Positions 53,995 through 64,000 of a stretch of 64,000 nt of DNA are shown piece after piece. The stretch is from assembly GCF_023898315.1 (NCBI RefSeq), contig NC_064622.1:80725387-80789386 (forward strand). The letters run 5' to 3'. Numbering within the stretch: position 1 is the stretch's first letter; each line of letters opens with the position of its first letter. The notes beneath the pieces were generated by a model. That model was not told the origin of the DNA. It was given only the letters and a program-made list of their open reading frames with translations, and ran no database searches. The stretch comes from Schistocerca nitens (Eukaryota > Arthropoda > Insecta > Orthoptera > Acrididae). Position numbers and translations under genes: made by a program.

Positions 53995-54955
53995 AACTAC
54001 CTACACCCCGTCCTCGGTACCTTCTGATGATAGTGTGTGGCTTTTGATCTTCATAATACCTGAGACGATTCAAAGTCTACTGAGCTGCACTGATTACACG
54101 GCGGTGAAATACTGCTGTCATCCGGAAACTAGTAACGATGGGAACACGGCAAGTGCCCTAATCCAGTTGTTCCAGAAACTTCGCTCAGTGCAAAAGGGGT
54201 CAAAATAATCGAACGCGTGTCTCGGCTTGTCAATAGATACTCCACCGTTTCTGAGTAAACGACAGTAAAAGTTTTCGACGTCATTTAGTTACCTCGTAGC
54301 GTGGGAGAAGTTCGACAGAAGTGGTGGTAGAGTAGATGGCATCGTGGCTTCAAACTTCTGCGCCCCGTGTTCGAAAACCAGTTGTTGTTTTTATTTTCTT
54401 TTAATTTTTTCTTTTATCCGTAGAAGTTTACTACATGAATTAGATGGATTAGGGGAGGGGGGTTAGATTAATTGAAAAATTGCAGCTAGGGTTCACAAGT
54501 AATGTGACACATTTATTATATATGTGTGTATGGCATTTTCAGGAGTTAAAATCTCGTGTTCTTATATTTCATTCTTGTATGAATGATTACATTTTACTCT
54601 TGTATTTATTCTCCAGGAAGATCTGGTACATTCCCTTGGATGATACCGATCATAGAGACATTCGAAACATAGAAATCCCGAACACCATGAGCACTAGGCG
54701 ACAGCACGTTTGCTACAGTCACATTTCTTCGTATGAATCGCACTCTGAAAATAAACTTCGTGAATATTTCACGCTTTGGCAATAATTTTGCGGCAAGCCT
54801 CGCATAACGGATTATTTTTGCAAAAACTAACTGTTGGAATTCATTACGAGTCAGTGCATTGATTTTTATTGCGTCGTGTCTGTTGTGACATCCCTTTGCT
54901 ATCTTGCGAATTTCTGCAGTTTTCGGATGAAATATTTTATTTGCCGCTAAAAGAA
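53995..54955. other. No gene recognised
   Basis: No motif found. A 101-codon frame at 54480-54785 has no recognised similarity. Confidence 0.4.
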
Positions 54956-55033
54956 CACCATGTGATCAAAAGTATCCGAACACGTGGCTGAAAATGACAA
55001 GTTCGTGGGGCCCTCCATCGGTAATGCTGGAAT

Positions 55034-55303
55034 TCAATATGGTATTGGCACACCCTTAGCCTTGATGACAGCTTCCACTCTCGCAGGCATACTTTCAACC
55101 AGGTGCTGGAAGGTTTCTTGGGGAATGGCAGCCCATTCTTCATGGAGTGCTGCACTGAGGGGAGGTATGGATGTCGGCCGGTGAGGCCTGGCACGAAGTC
55201 GGCGTTCCAAAACATCCCGAGGGTGTTCTATAGGATTCAGGTCAGGACTCTGTGCAGGCCAGTCTATTACAGGAATGTTATTGTCGTGTAAACACTCCGC
55301 CAC
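55034..55303 (-). pseudogene. Tc1-like transposase C-terminus
   Basis: 89 codons: MAECLHDNNIPVIDWPAQSP, DLNPIEHPRDVLERRLRARP and FQHLVESMPARVEAVIKAKG then stop. The third catalytic glutamate is in SPDLNPIEH. Upstream in other frames are SDGRVWVWAMPGERHLPAS and FGGGAVIVLSCFSWWGLAPL near 55440-55580, and N-terminal pieces up to about 56330, with frame changes between them. Confidence 0.85.
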
Positions 55304-55713
55304 AGACCGTGCATTATGAACAGGTGCTCGATCGTGTTGAAAGATGCAATCGCCATCCCCGAATCACGCTTCAACATTGGGAAGCAAGAAGGTTCCTGAA
55401 ACATCAATGTAGGCCTGTGCTGTGATAGTGCCACGGAAAGCAACAAGTGGTGCAAGACCCCACCATGAGAAACACGACAACACGATGACAGCACCGCCTC
55501 CGAATTTTACTGTTGGCACAATAGACGCTGGCAGATGACGTTCACCGGGCATTGCCCATACCCACACCCTGCCGTCGGATCGACACACTGTGATTCGTCA
55601 CTCCACACAACGTTTCTCCACTGTTCAATCGTCCAATGTTTACGTCCCTTACTCTAATCGAGGCGTCGTTTGGCATTTACCGGCATGATGTGTGGCTTAT
55701 GAGTAGCCGCACC

Positions 55714-55912
55714 GTCGGCCGGTGTGGCCGAGCGGTTCTAGGCGGTTCAGTCTGGAACCGCGTGACCGCTACGGTCGCAGGTTCGAATCCTGCATCGGGC
55801 ATGGATGTGTGTGATGTCCTTAGGTTAGTTAGGTTTAAGTAGTTCTAAGTTCTAGGGGACTGATTACCTCAGATGTTAAGTCCCATAGTGCTCAGAGCCA
55901 TTTGAACCAACC
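55714..55912 (+). mobile_element. tRNA-derived SINE (ccggccgg head, tail A)
   Basis: Nearly consensus head gtcggccggtgtggccgagc, B-box-like ggttcgaatcctgcatcgg, tail A ending in atttgaacca. Exact 12-bp TSD agtagccgcacc at 55702-55713 and 55913-55924. Lies inside the Tc1 transposase text, so it is younger than that element. Confidence 0.93.
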
Positions 55913-56489
55913 AGTAGCCGCACCACCAGGAAAAATAAGATTTCTCATCTCCCGCCTGTCACAGTACTTGCAGTGGATCCTGATGCAGTTTTGGAATTCC
56001 TGTGTGACGGTCTGGATAGATGTCTGCCTATTACACATTACGACCCTCTTCAACTGTCGGCGATCTCTGTCAGTCAACATACGAGGTCGGTGTGTACGCT
56101 TCTATGCTGTACGTGTCACCCTTTCCACGTCACTATCACATCGGAAAAAGTGGACCTAAAGATATGCGATTGCAGGCTTTCTCAGTTATTTCAGCTATGA
56201 AATCTTCACGTGTTATCAGCCGAGTGGCGTCGTCTTCATGGACATAAGGATGTTTAGGAGTGTGAAAATCTCGCGTACATACGTATGACACAAGTGACAC
56301 CCAATCAACTGACCACGTCCGAAGTCAGTGAGTCCCGCGGAGCCCCCAATTCTGCTCTCACACGATGTCTAATGACTACTGAGGTCGCTAATATGGAGTA
56401 CCTAGCAGTAGGTGGCAGCACAATGCACCTAATATGAAAAACGTATGTTTTTGGGGGTGTCCGGTTACTTTTGATCACATAGTGTGTAC

Positions 56490-57095
56490 ATCACATGTGT
56501 AACAGAGCGGCGTACACTTCAGAGGAATTAGTTTCAACCAACATGTTGGTATTCCATCTTCATCTGTGAATTTCTTGTTGTGCGAATGTGATAGGCAGAT
56601 GAAAAAATAAAATAAGAAATAAGAATGGGGTATCACAAACAGAGCGCAGATATGTTAATCCACGGCGCGATCCGCTGGGCCACCACGTCGCTTGAGCTTG
56701 TTACGTGCTAGAAGGCAAATGAAGTACCACGAAAACTTTGATCGTCGTTTTCGCAGAAATGGTGGAGTATCTACGGGTAAGTCGAGACACATATTCACTT
56801 ACGTTGACCGTTCTTCCATTGAGTGAAATTTCTGGGAAACGGGGCTATGACACTTGCCATGTCCTACTCTTAAGCAACTTACAAAGAAAGGCTATATATT
56901 TACAGTTATGGTACGATCAGAACAAGCACATCACATGCCAAAAGGAATCATGCAAGACCATGAATGATTAAGAATAAGAGACATAATTTGTTTTATTAAA
57001 ACGAGTAATAATTATTCTTCTGTGCAATACAGCTAGCATATAATATTAAATTGAGAAAAAATAGCCTCAGGTCTCACAAACTTAAGAGATAGTGC
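56490..57095. other. No gene recognised
   Basis: AT-rich, short frames only. Confidence 0.4.
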
Positions 57096-57099
57096 TACC

Positions 57100-58240
57100 C
57101 GGCAAGACGAAAAAAAATGAGAAGTAGCAGGAATGAGAACAGCGATAAACTTAATACTAGAATTTTGGGGACCATTAAGCAGACGAAGTTAAGGGATTCT
57201 GCTGCTTAGGAAGCAAACTAATCCATGGTAAACGCAGCAAGGAGAACATAAAAAGCAGACTAGCACCCGCAAAGGGGGCATTACAGGCCAAGAGAAGTCT
57301 GCTAGTGTCAAACATTGACCATAATTTGACGAAGAAATTTCTCAGAATGTATGTTTCGAACACAGCATGGTTCGAACACAGCTTGGTATGACAGTGAAAC
57401 ATAAACTGTGGGAAAACTGGAACAGAAGGGACTCGAAGCATGTGATATGAGGTATTACAAAAGAATCTTGAAAATTAGGTGGACTGATGGAAATCGTCGA
57501 GGGCAGGAATACCTGGAAAACACTGAGAAGAAGGGACAGGGGGATAGGGCATCTCTTACGTCAGGGAATAAATGGGACGGAGTCGTTTTAGTACTGACGT
57601 GGATGAACTTCCACACTTTATTATTTAGAATCAATTGCCACTTTTCGTACCATATAGATTTCATGTGTAAATGATTTTGCGATTGGTTTTGATCATATGA
57701 TGTTTTTACTTGGTAAATATACAAACAACCTAAGGGAGCTGCTCAGATTGTCTCCTAAAACTATTATGTAAAGTTGACAGTTGATGGCTGCAGAGACGAC
57801 TTCACAATTACATATAGTCTGCGTAACCAGTTATGTTGGCCACTGATCCATCGTATGTATGGCTCGTGATAACCCCTTCAGCATCAACTAAGGCCTGAAG
57901 ATGGCACTTTGAAGCGCAGAAACTGGTAAGTACACAATAAGTAAGATCATAAGAATGGCTGTAGATGTTTCATTTTCTTACAATAGTGAACGGCTGTGGT
58001 CCGTCAGACCTCCAGTATGTCCTGCATGGACATACAAAAAATCAGGGAATAGTTCCCACGATTCTGGAAGGAGCGGTATAGGGTAAAAACTATAGAGGAA
58101 GACAGAGATTGGAAAACATTCAGCAAATAACTGACGTCGAAGGTTGCAAGTACTACTCTGAGATGAAAAAGTTGGTATACGACAGGAATTCGAGACAGGC
58201 CGGATGAAACAAGTTGCAACACTGATAAGCAAAACAAAAG
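57100..58240 (+). mobile_element. LINE type A, C-terminal part, split by a retroposon
   Basis: First segment, 57100-57560: text equivalent to ITDDGRSREDIK..L..A, then GKTGTEGTR near 57410-57435, ENVD and the GRAGIP region. Second segment, 58053-58240: ILEGAV.GKNYRGRQRLENIQQI, then VEGCKYYSEMKKLVYDRN. Frames are shifted in several places. The wording closely follows the type A copy at 25.6-26.0 kb. The 472-bp insertion lies between the segments. Confidence 0.75.
57571..58042 (+). mobile_element. 472-bp retroposon without tRNA head
   Basis: Exact 10-bp TSD tcagggaata at 57561-57570 and 58043-58052. The insert ends in a short A run (catacaaaaaa), the mark of an RNA-mediated insertion in plus orientation. 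It contains gcctgaagatggcactttg and gcagaaactgg near 57893-57927, typical of certain retroelement 3' ends. No coding text, A box or B box seen, so it may be a 5'-truncated copy of a longer element. Confidence 0.7.
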
Positions 58241-59690
58241 AGTGCACATTCAGGGAGACACTTTGATGTGGTAAGCGATGTCTGGTTGTGTTTATCCGTT
58301 ATGTCAACACTCTCGAGATTAACGAGCGAGGTATTTGCTTCGCAGTAACGATGTCGATAACCTCCTGGCAACTCTGAATCTGCACTGTCCCGCCCCCAAT
58401 AACGGTCGCGGTAGTGGCCCGAGCAGGGTATCTCGCGACCTCTGGCACCGCGACGCAAACATGATAACCTCGACGGGGAGTCAACGCGGCGACGTAATGC
58501 CGTCTGCCCCACAGGTCTACTGCCGGGAATTTCTGATCGCAACGAATTTGACGATGTCTGTCGATAGCTTCCGCGAAACCCGTTTGCAAGGACACGCGGA
58601 AAAAACACAGACGAGCACAACGACAGTAAACAAGCTTTTATAAACAAACAGTTAGTAGGCCACAACACAACAAGTAGTTCTACGAATTAGAAATACCACT
58701 GGGCTCAGCACATTTCACTTGTCCTTGTGGCAGAATTTCTGCGTATCTTGGGGCTTTCAAAGTCAATTATCTGCTTGTAGGGAAGGTGTATGACGTAGCA
58801 ATTCGAAGGACACTGCTGTTTCGTCAATATTTCAGTAGTCATCGGGAATTAACTGACTTGTATCCTCAACAGACCACATGTACTGTAAGAACAGAACGAT
58901 GGTTGTTACAATCTGTTGTCAAGGAATGAGAGTTATTCTACATCTACATAACTACTTTTCAATTAACACTTAACATTTAATCACCTTCAGACTATTTCTG
59001 TCGAATAGCACGAGGGAAAAATCGATCTCTTGAAACTGCGGGCCTCAACAAAATATTTTCGTATGCGTAGGTAAAAACGGGCTATTGAAATTTAGTGAAG
59101 ATACCTCGCCATAACGTCTTTGCTCCAATCATTACCGTTCCAACCAGCATATCATATTCGTGATACTTTTTCCACTGTTTCACGAAAATACAAAGCGGGC
59201 TGGCCTTCTTTAAACTTTTCCAATGTCCTGTGCCAGTCCTGCCCGGTAAGTATTCCTTATCGCGCAGCAACGCCCCAGTGGCAACTTAGAACTTAGTGGC
59301 ACTGTCATCGGTAACATAATTATTGATGTGGTGCAATGAAAGCTTGATTGTGTCGCGTCGTTCGTGTACTTTGCATACAAGCAGAATCTCTCTGGATTTT
59401 CTGTCAGATTTCGAGACAGAGTGCCATTGTGGAAATTATCAGAAATCATATCGCGTTGAAGCCTTCGCCAAATCTCGATTCTCTGTAAGGCATCAAACCG
59501 TATGAGACTTTTCGTTCTTGTAAATCTGATGCTTTTTTCGTTTCTGTGGAACAATGTTCTGATCTGTTTTGTGAATCACAGGGGATATGTCCCCGCTATT
59601 ATTAGTTAGTACAAATGCCTCAATTGCCATCAATGCTATTTTTTCTAATTTCAGCCACATATTTTCTACGCTTGCTTACTTTGGAAGAAA
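58241..59690. other. No gene recognised; CpG-rich patch at 58290-58600
   Basis: The patch has high CpG and a 171-codon minus-strand frame (58153-58668) with no recognised domain. The rest is AT-rich. Confidence 0.35.
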
Positions 59691-59696
59691 TGGAAA

Positions 59697-60430
59697 TTTC
59701 GAATCTCTCTAATTTTACATTCGTGATCTCCTCGGGAGGTATAAGTAGGGGGAAGCAATATATTCGATACATCATCCATAAACGCACCCTCTCGAAACCT
59801 GGCGAGCAAGCTACACCGCGATGCAGAGCTCCTCTCTTGCAGAGTCTGCCACTTGAGTTTGCTAAACATCTCCGTAACGCTATCACGGTTACCAAATAAC
59901 CCTGTGACGAAACGCGCCGCTCTTCTTTGGATCTTCTCTATGTCTTCCGTCAACCCGATCTGGTACGGATCCCACACTGATGAGCAATACTCAAGTATAG
60001 GTCGAACGAGTGTTTTGTAAGCCACCTCCTTTATTGATGGACCACATTTTCTAAGGACTCTCCCAATGAATCCCAACCTGGTACCCGTCTTACCAACAAT
60101 TAATTTGATATGATCATTCCACTTCAAATCGTTCCGCACGCATACTCCCAGATATTTTACAGAAGTAACTACTACCAGTGTTTGTTCCGCTATCATGTAA
60201 TCATACAAAAAGGATCCTTCTTTCTATGTATTCGCATTACATTACATTTGTCTATGTTTAGGGTCAGTTGCCACTCCCTGCACCAAGTGCCTATCCGCTG
60301 CAGATCTTCCTGCATTTCGCTACAATTTTCTAATGCTGCAACTTCTCTGCATACTACAGCATCATCCGCGAAAAGCCGCATGGAACTTCCGACACTATCT
60401 ACTAGGTCATTTATATATATTACTTCCTTC
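59697..60430 (-). mobile_element. LINE type B, RT box to C-terminus
   Basis: Begins with MTYVIDLVDSVGSSMRLFADD; FADD at 60361-60372 on the minus strand is intact. Then LENCSEMQEDLQRIGTWCRE, WQLTLNIDKCNVMRIHRKKD, and after a frame change near 60200 VKYLGVCVRNDLKWNDHIKL, YKTLVRPILEYCSSVWDPYQ and RRAARFVTGLFGNRDSVTEM, ending at HECKIREIR near 59705. Only one frame change in 240 codons, so this is the least decayed type B copy here. Both ends are truncated. Confidence 0.9.
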
Positions 60431-60439
60431 GAGTAAAAT

Positions 60440-61070
60440 GTTTTAATTTTTTATTTTCAGATACTTATTATCTATCCGCCCGTCCGTCCGATGCGAGGTA
60501 ACTGCGCCGTAGTATGGGGGCGTTAAAAACGTATGTTTTGACAGAGCACAGGGAAAACTGTGCGACTGTGAAACTGTTGCATTCATTTGTTGCAGTTTAT
60601 GTGATAAACTCTTATGTTTTCATCACTTTTTTGGGAGTGATTATCACATCCACAAGAAAACCTAAATCGGGCAAGGAAGGAGAATCTTTTTACCCATTCG
60701 CCAAGTGTACAAGTTAGGCGGGTCGACAACATATTCCTGTCATGTGACGCCAATGCCGTCACCAGTTTCGTATAGAATATATCAGACGTGTTTTCCTGTG
60801 GAGGAATCGGTTGACCTATGACCTTGCGATCAAATTTTTTCGGTTCCCATTGGAAAGGCACGTCCTTTCGTCTACTAATCGCACGGTTTTGTGGTGCGGT
60901 CGCAAAACACAGGCACTAAACTTATTACAGTGAACAGATACGTCAATGGACGAACGGACAGATCATAACATTGCGGAAATGTCACTCGAGGGAAGCCTTG
61001 AACCTAGGACCTCTCGACCCGCAGCTGCTCACGCTAACCACGGGACCACAGCGCTCCTGGTCTCATATTG
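60440..61070 (-). mobile_element. Long tRNA-headed retroposon, ~630 bp
   Basis: On the minus strand the head near 61060-60980 reads gagcgctgtggtcccgtggt, tagcgtgagcagctgcggg, then ctaggttcaaggcttccctc, an A-box and B-box arrangement. About 550 bases of non-tRNA body follow, including tgataatcactcccaaaaaa and tgatgaaaacataagag, with an A/T-rich end (aaaataaaaaattaaaac) near 60440-60460. A TSD was not identified. Longer than the other SINEs, with an unrelated head. It lies just beyond the 5' truncation of the type B LINE. Confidence 0.6.
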
Positions 61071-61618
61071 TCCTTGATGTTGCTTATCTTGCGCATGGAC
61101 TACTCAGTTTGTGTATTTTGCTTTTTTTTCATAGTGCCACACAACTTCTTCCTGTTTTCTCGATAGATCTGTGTTGAGTTTTTCAAGGCCTGTCCACTGT
61201 GCCAACTTATAACTAAATCTGAAGGGGATGCGATGGGCAGGTTCCCTTGTTAGAAAGGCGTCAAGTGAATTTTCATCTGATTTTTGAAATACACTCAGTG
61301 ACATTTAAAATAGCGCATCGAGAAGGGAGCATCGAGTCGAAATAAAATTTGTTAGACATAATGATAGAGATGAGAGATTCACTTGATCTCAAATTCAAGG
61401 CTAGTAAAGAAATACAGAAGTACAAGTAGAGAAATACACTGCAACATCAATAACGCGTTGGACCACATTTTTTTTGCAATATATGCCGCAATGCGGTTGA
61501 GCCCGAGTTGATTTGACGTCTGATGTTGTCCTGTGGCAGAATGGATCTTAAATCTTGAACAGCAACCTCCAAATCGCGTACAGTGTTTCAAGGCGGCATC
61601 TGGCGTCTCTTGCACCGT

Positions 61619-61831
61619 CTCAATTGCACATTTTTTTAATTGCATTATACGTTTCGATCACTCTGCTTCATCTTCGGATCTAAGTAATTGCATCAGCAAC
61701 CCGTCTTGTATTTTCAGAACAATATACCAGAGTAATGAGTACACAAGACGGGTTGCTGATGTAATTACTTAGATATGAAGATAGTTGGAGTGACCGAAAT
61801 ATGAAATCAAATTAAAAAAGTGTGCGAATGA
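61619..61831. repeat. Large inverted repeat, ~90-base arms
   Basis: The arm at 61619-61709 (tcaattgcacattttttta, then tcttcggatctaagtaattg, catcagcaacccgtcttgt) is the reverse complement of 61743-61831, with about 12-15 differences and a 33-base loop. The 19 bases acaagacgggttgctgatg at the inner end match exactly. It lies within a Tc1-like element and looks like a small foldback or MITE insertion. Confidence 0.85.
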
Positions 61832-61967
61832 AACGGAACAATAAATGAGAATTATCTTAAATATCTAGTCGCATATAGTTGCTGAATTTCTTCAAGTCTA
61901 TTATGTCGACTGCAATGAAAATCTGGCGTGTCAACAGGTCCCACACATTTCCTTTAGGGTACATGTT

Positions 61968-61988
61968 GGGGGGGGGGGGGGGGGGGGG
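61968..61988. repeat. Run of 21 G
   Basis: An uninterrupted G tract followed by ttgg. It could form a quadruplex. Its length may be inexact because such runs are hard to sequence. Confidence 0.85.
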
Positions 61989-62920
61989 TTGGTCAGGCCG
62001 GCCATGGAAGTGTAGGAAAATGACGTAGGAGGTCTTGAGAAACTCCAGCAGTATGCAGACGAACATTATCTTGCTGGAAATGTACTCCTGGCAGCCGATG
62101 TAGGTAAAGTCCTGCATGGGATCGAAGAATGCCTTCCACATAATGCTGGCCCGTTGAGTTTCCATGTGCCACGATTAGAGAGGACTAATTATTGTAGGCT
62201 ATGGTCCTCCAGACTATTACGCCTGCTATGCTGGCGGTGTGGCTCGTGAAAGCGTGGTGCATCTGTACCTTCACCAGCCTCCCTCCACAGGCGTATGTGG
62301 TTATCATCTGCCGCAAAAACGAATCGGAATTCATCACTAAACATCACGTTTTTCTGATATGTAGCAGTCAACGTCGTATGGACTTGGCATCACTGTAGAC
62401 AGAGTCGGCGATGTCTCGGCGTTAACGACAGTGCATGCATGACAAGGGCGCCTGGATTGCAAATTCGCATCCACAAGACGTCTGGAAATGGTTCATGGAA
62501 TATCTGGCACCCATACATCTCCTTGCATCGTGGAGTCGGTCACTGTAGGATCGTCCATCGCTTGCGACACGATCCTACGATCCCCTCGCCTCGTCACCCT
62601 TCTGGTCGCTCAAGATCCAGTGTGTGACTCGTGGGCACCACCTCTTGCCATACTCCCAACATCGTCTGGCAGAACATTCCGAACGACCGACTTGGCCAGC
62701 CACACGGCGTATGACCAGCCTGCGGTTTATGCGCCGATGTTTAGGCTCCAGTTGTCCCTGGCATTCTGAACCTAGTAACAACATCGTCTAGTCGGGCTGT
62801 GATCGCCACCCGTATAGCTCGTCCACTGTGCGCTTTTTAAATAGATTCCCCTGCCCGATTGCAGCGCGACAGCAGGGCCTGTGGGCATGGGCACTGGCAA
62901 CAGAGTTTGATCATTTACGT

Positions 62921-64000
62921 ATCGGATCTCACTGTACTGATTTCTAGAGTTTCGCGTTTCTGCCTTTCTTCCATCTGGGTGCGCTATTTTCATTGTCCCT
63001 GTGCGTAAATTTAGCATTTGTTTTTTGTGGATTTGGATGTTATGGTATTGAGTCTCGCAAAACGGCCTTGTGGTTAGTAGTCCCTGTATCCTCATGACGC
63101 TCCCTGTTTTCTCATTATTAATTGTTACAGCTTCACACGGTGTTCTATGTCTACCATCGACTTTAAATTTGTATTTCCGCCAAAACATCTAGTTCAGTTT
63201 AAAGTCAACATCAACTATCAATGCGTGAGTCGGGTACCAATTCAACATGAAGCTCAAATTTTTATTCAGTTCTTCATAAACTATATCATCTTAGTCGAGA
63301 GGTTACTGAAAGCAACCAGTTATTCCTGGTGTCAAGTATAACCTCAGTCAATACTACATCGCAGCAACTATTTACTGTAATTTCGCTACAAGATAAACTA
63401 CTTGTAACAGAAACGAACATGCATCCACCGACTGAATTTTATCTCGCAAGCTGCGACATCGTCGCGAAAACAACACAGTGACCCGTATATGTAATAAGTT
63501 TCTTTAATTTACGTCTATGGTCAAAATCTTTTTTGTTTAACAGATTGCCGGTTTCGGTCTTTAATGATCATCATCAGATCTGCAGCAAAAATGGGAAAAA
63601 TATAAATAGACTCGCGAACTGTATACACCTTAAGAACAATACATAGAGCATATTGAAAATTAGTACTGACAAAATTTACATCTGTGCGCTTTACATATGA
63701 AGAGGCATACCTGTTTCATAAAAACAAAGTCCTAATGTACTGCAGCCATAGTGGCATCGTCAAATGTTAAATGCGGAATCAGCACCAGCATCGTCAAATA
63801 CATATAAATCACATCACATGCACGACTGATGTTGTCAGTAAAACTACTGTTTAAAACAAGCTGCCGTACAGTAGCCACAAGATGTGTGTGTATTAAGTTG
63901 ACCAGATGTCGCTAATGTCGGCATACACTAGTTTTCAGTAATTAATTGAAACAGCGAAAATAAAGGGGGATACAATAGTTAAAGTCTCTAATAAGCTTAT
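62921..64000. other. No gene recognised; retroelement-like end motif
   Basis: No coding motif. At 63551-63585 the text attgccggtttcggtctttaat followed by gatcatcatcag resembles the ends of Penelope-like or other retroelements, and tgatgttgtcagt with acagtagccacaagatg at 63830-63890 looks repetitive. I cannot assign a family. Confidence 0.35.

Larger units (their letters stand above)
54956..56484 (-). mobile_element. Tc1-like transposon (gatcaaaagta ends), split by a SINE
   Basis: Left end caccatgtgatcaaaagta; right end read inward cactatgtgatcaaaagta, followed on both sides by a cc(g/a)gacac or ccgaacac variant. The right side is near TA; the left flank is AA. The transposase is on the minus strand and is broken. 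Removing the SINE and one TSD leaves about 1.32 kb. Confidence 0.88.
61381..62920 (-). mobile_element. Tc1-like transposon with inverted-repeat insertion
   Basis: The ends are weakly inverted: left tgatctcaaattcaaggctagt, right read inward tgatcaaactctgttgccagt. Minus-strand transposase text from N to C: VIRRVAGQVGRSECSARRC near 62650-62710, NVMFSDEFRFVFAADDNHIRLWREAGE near 62270-62350 (first catalytic aspartate in FSDE), and C-terminal NQLGLNRIAAYIAKKMW near 61465-61515. An inverted-repeat block at 61619-61831 interrupts the C-terminal part, and a G run follows at 61968. Strongly decayed. Confidence 0.7.

Noticed and set aside
58153-58668. 171-codon minus-strand frame as a host exon
   Set aside because: No domain or repeated motif, and it overlaps the LINE type A end. 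The CpG-rich base content lengthens open frames by chance.

Overview
This is eukaryotic DNA from a repeat-rich animal genome. No ORF looks like an ordinary host gene, and nearly everything recognisable is a transposable element in some stage of decay. The mix points to an orthopteran insect, most likely a grasshopper or locust: several tRNA-headed SINE families, several Tc1/mariner families, Penelope-like elements, and LINEs with insect-type reverse transcriptases. The taxon is inferred from recalled repeat families, not from any marker gene.

Layout. 1-5.3 kb: a LINE reverse-transcriptase (RT) relic, a Penelope GIY-YIG fragment and a second LINE RT relic. 5.3-8.1 kb: a foldback element with tRNA-like arms, then a long Penelope-like element on the minus strand. 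8.1-12.8 kb: mostly unrecognised. 12.8-14.4 kb: a nearly intact Tc1 element inside a (TA)n microsatellite. 14.6-20.3 kb: LINE 3' ends, Tc1-like debris, a decayed mariner, and a mariner whose 5' part is an inverted copy of its own 3' end. 20.7-27.6 kb: an EN+RT LINE, a second foldback element, and two truncated LINEs carrying three SINEs. 27.6-32.6 kb: mostly unrecognised, with one LINE relic. 32.6-34.1 kb: an array of ~330-bp tandem units and an inverted-repeat element, each hit by a SINE. 34.2-39.4 kb: a LINE with an internal tandem duplication and two insertions, then a minus-strand LINE with a SINE. 39.6-45.4 kb: tandem tRNA-like units, a Tc1 element, a possible Mutator-like fragment and a DDE transposon with ~80-bp terminal repeats. 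45.4-50.5 kb: an inverted-repeat element, then one LINE split by a foldback element (itself split by a SINE) and by a Tc1 element. 51-64 kb: SINEs, LINE pieces, two more Tc1-like elements and a long tRNA-headed retroposon.

The elements do not form a pathway. They are an insertion record, and at least eleven insertions carry readable target-site duplications (TSDs). For reference, LINE type A (recurrent GTRE, QGCSLSP and DVGC..Y..MK.L motifs) occurs at 14.9, 24.2, 26.1, 36.8 and 57.1 kb. LINE type B (CR1/Jockey-like, with YKTLVRPILEYC and RRAARFVTG motifs) occurs at 15.7, 46.2, 47.0 and 59.7 kb. The most unusual item is the foldback element family with paired tRNA-like modules (5.3, 23.1, 39.9 and 47.8 kb).
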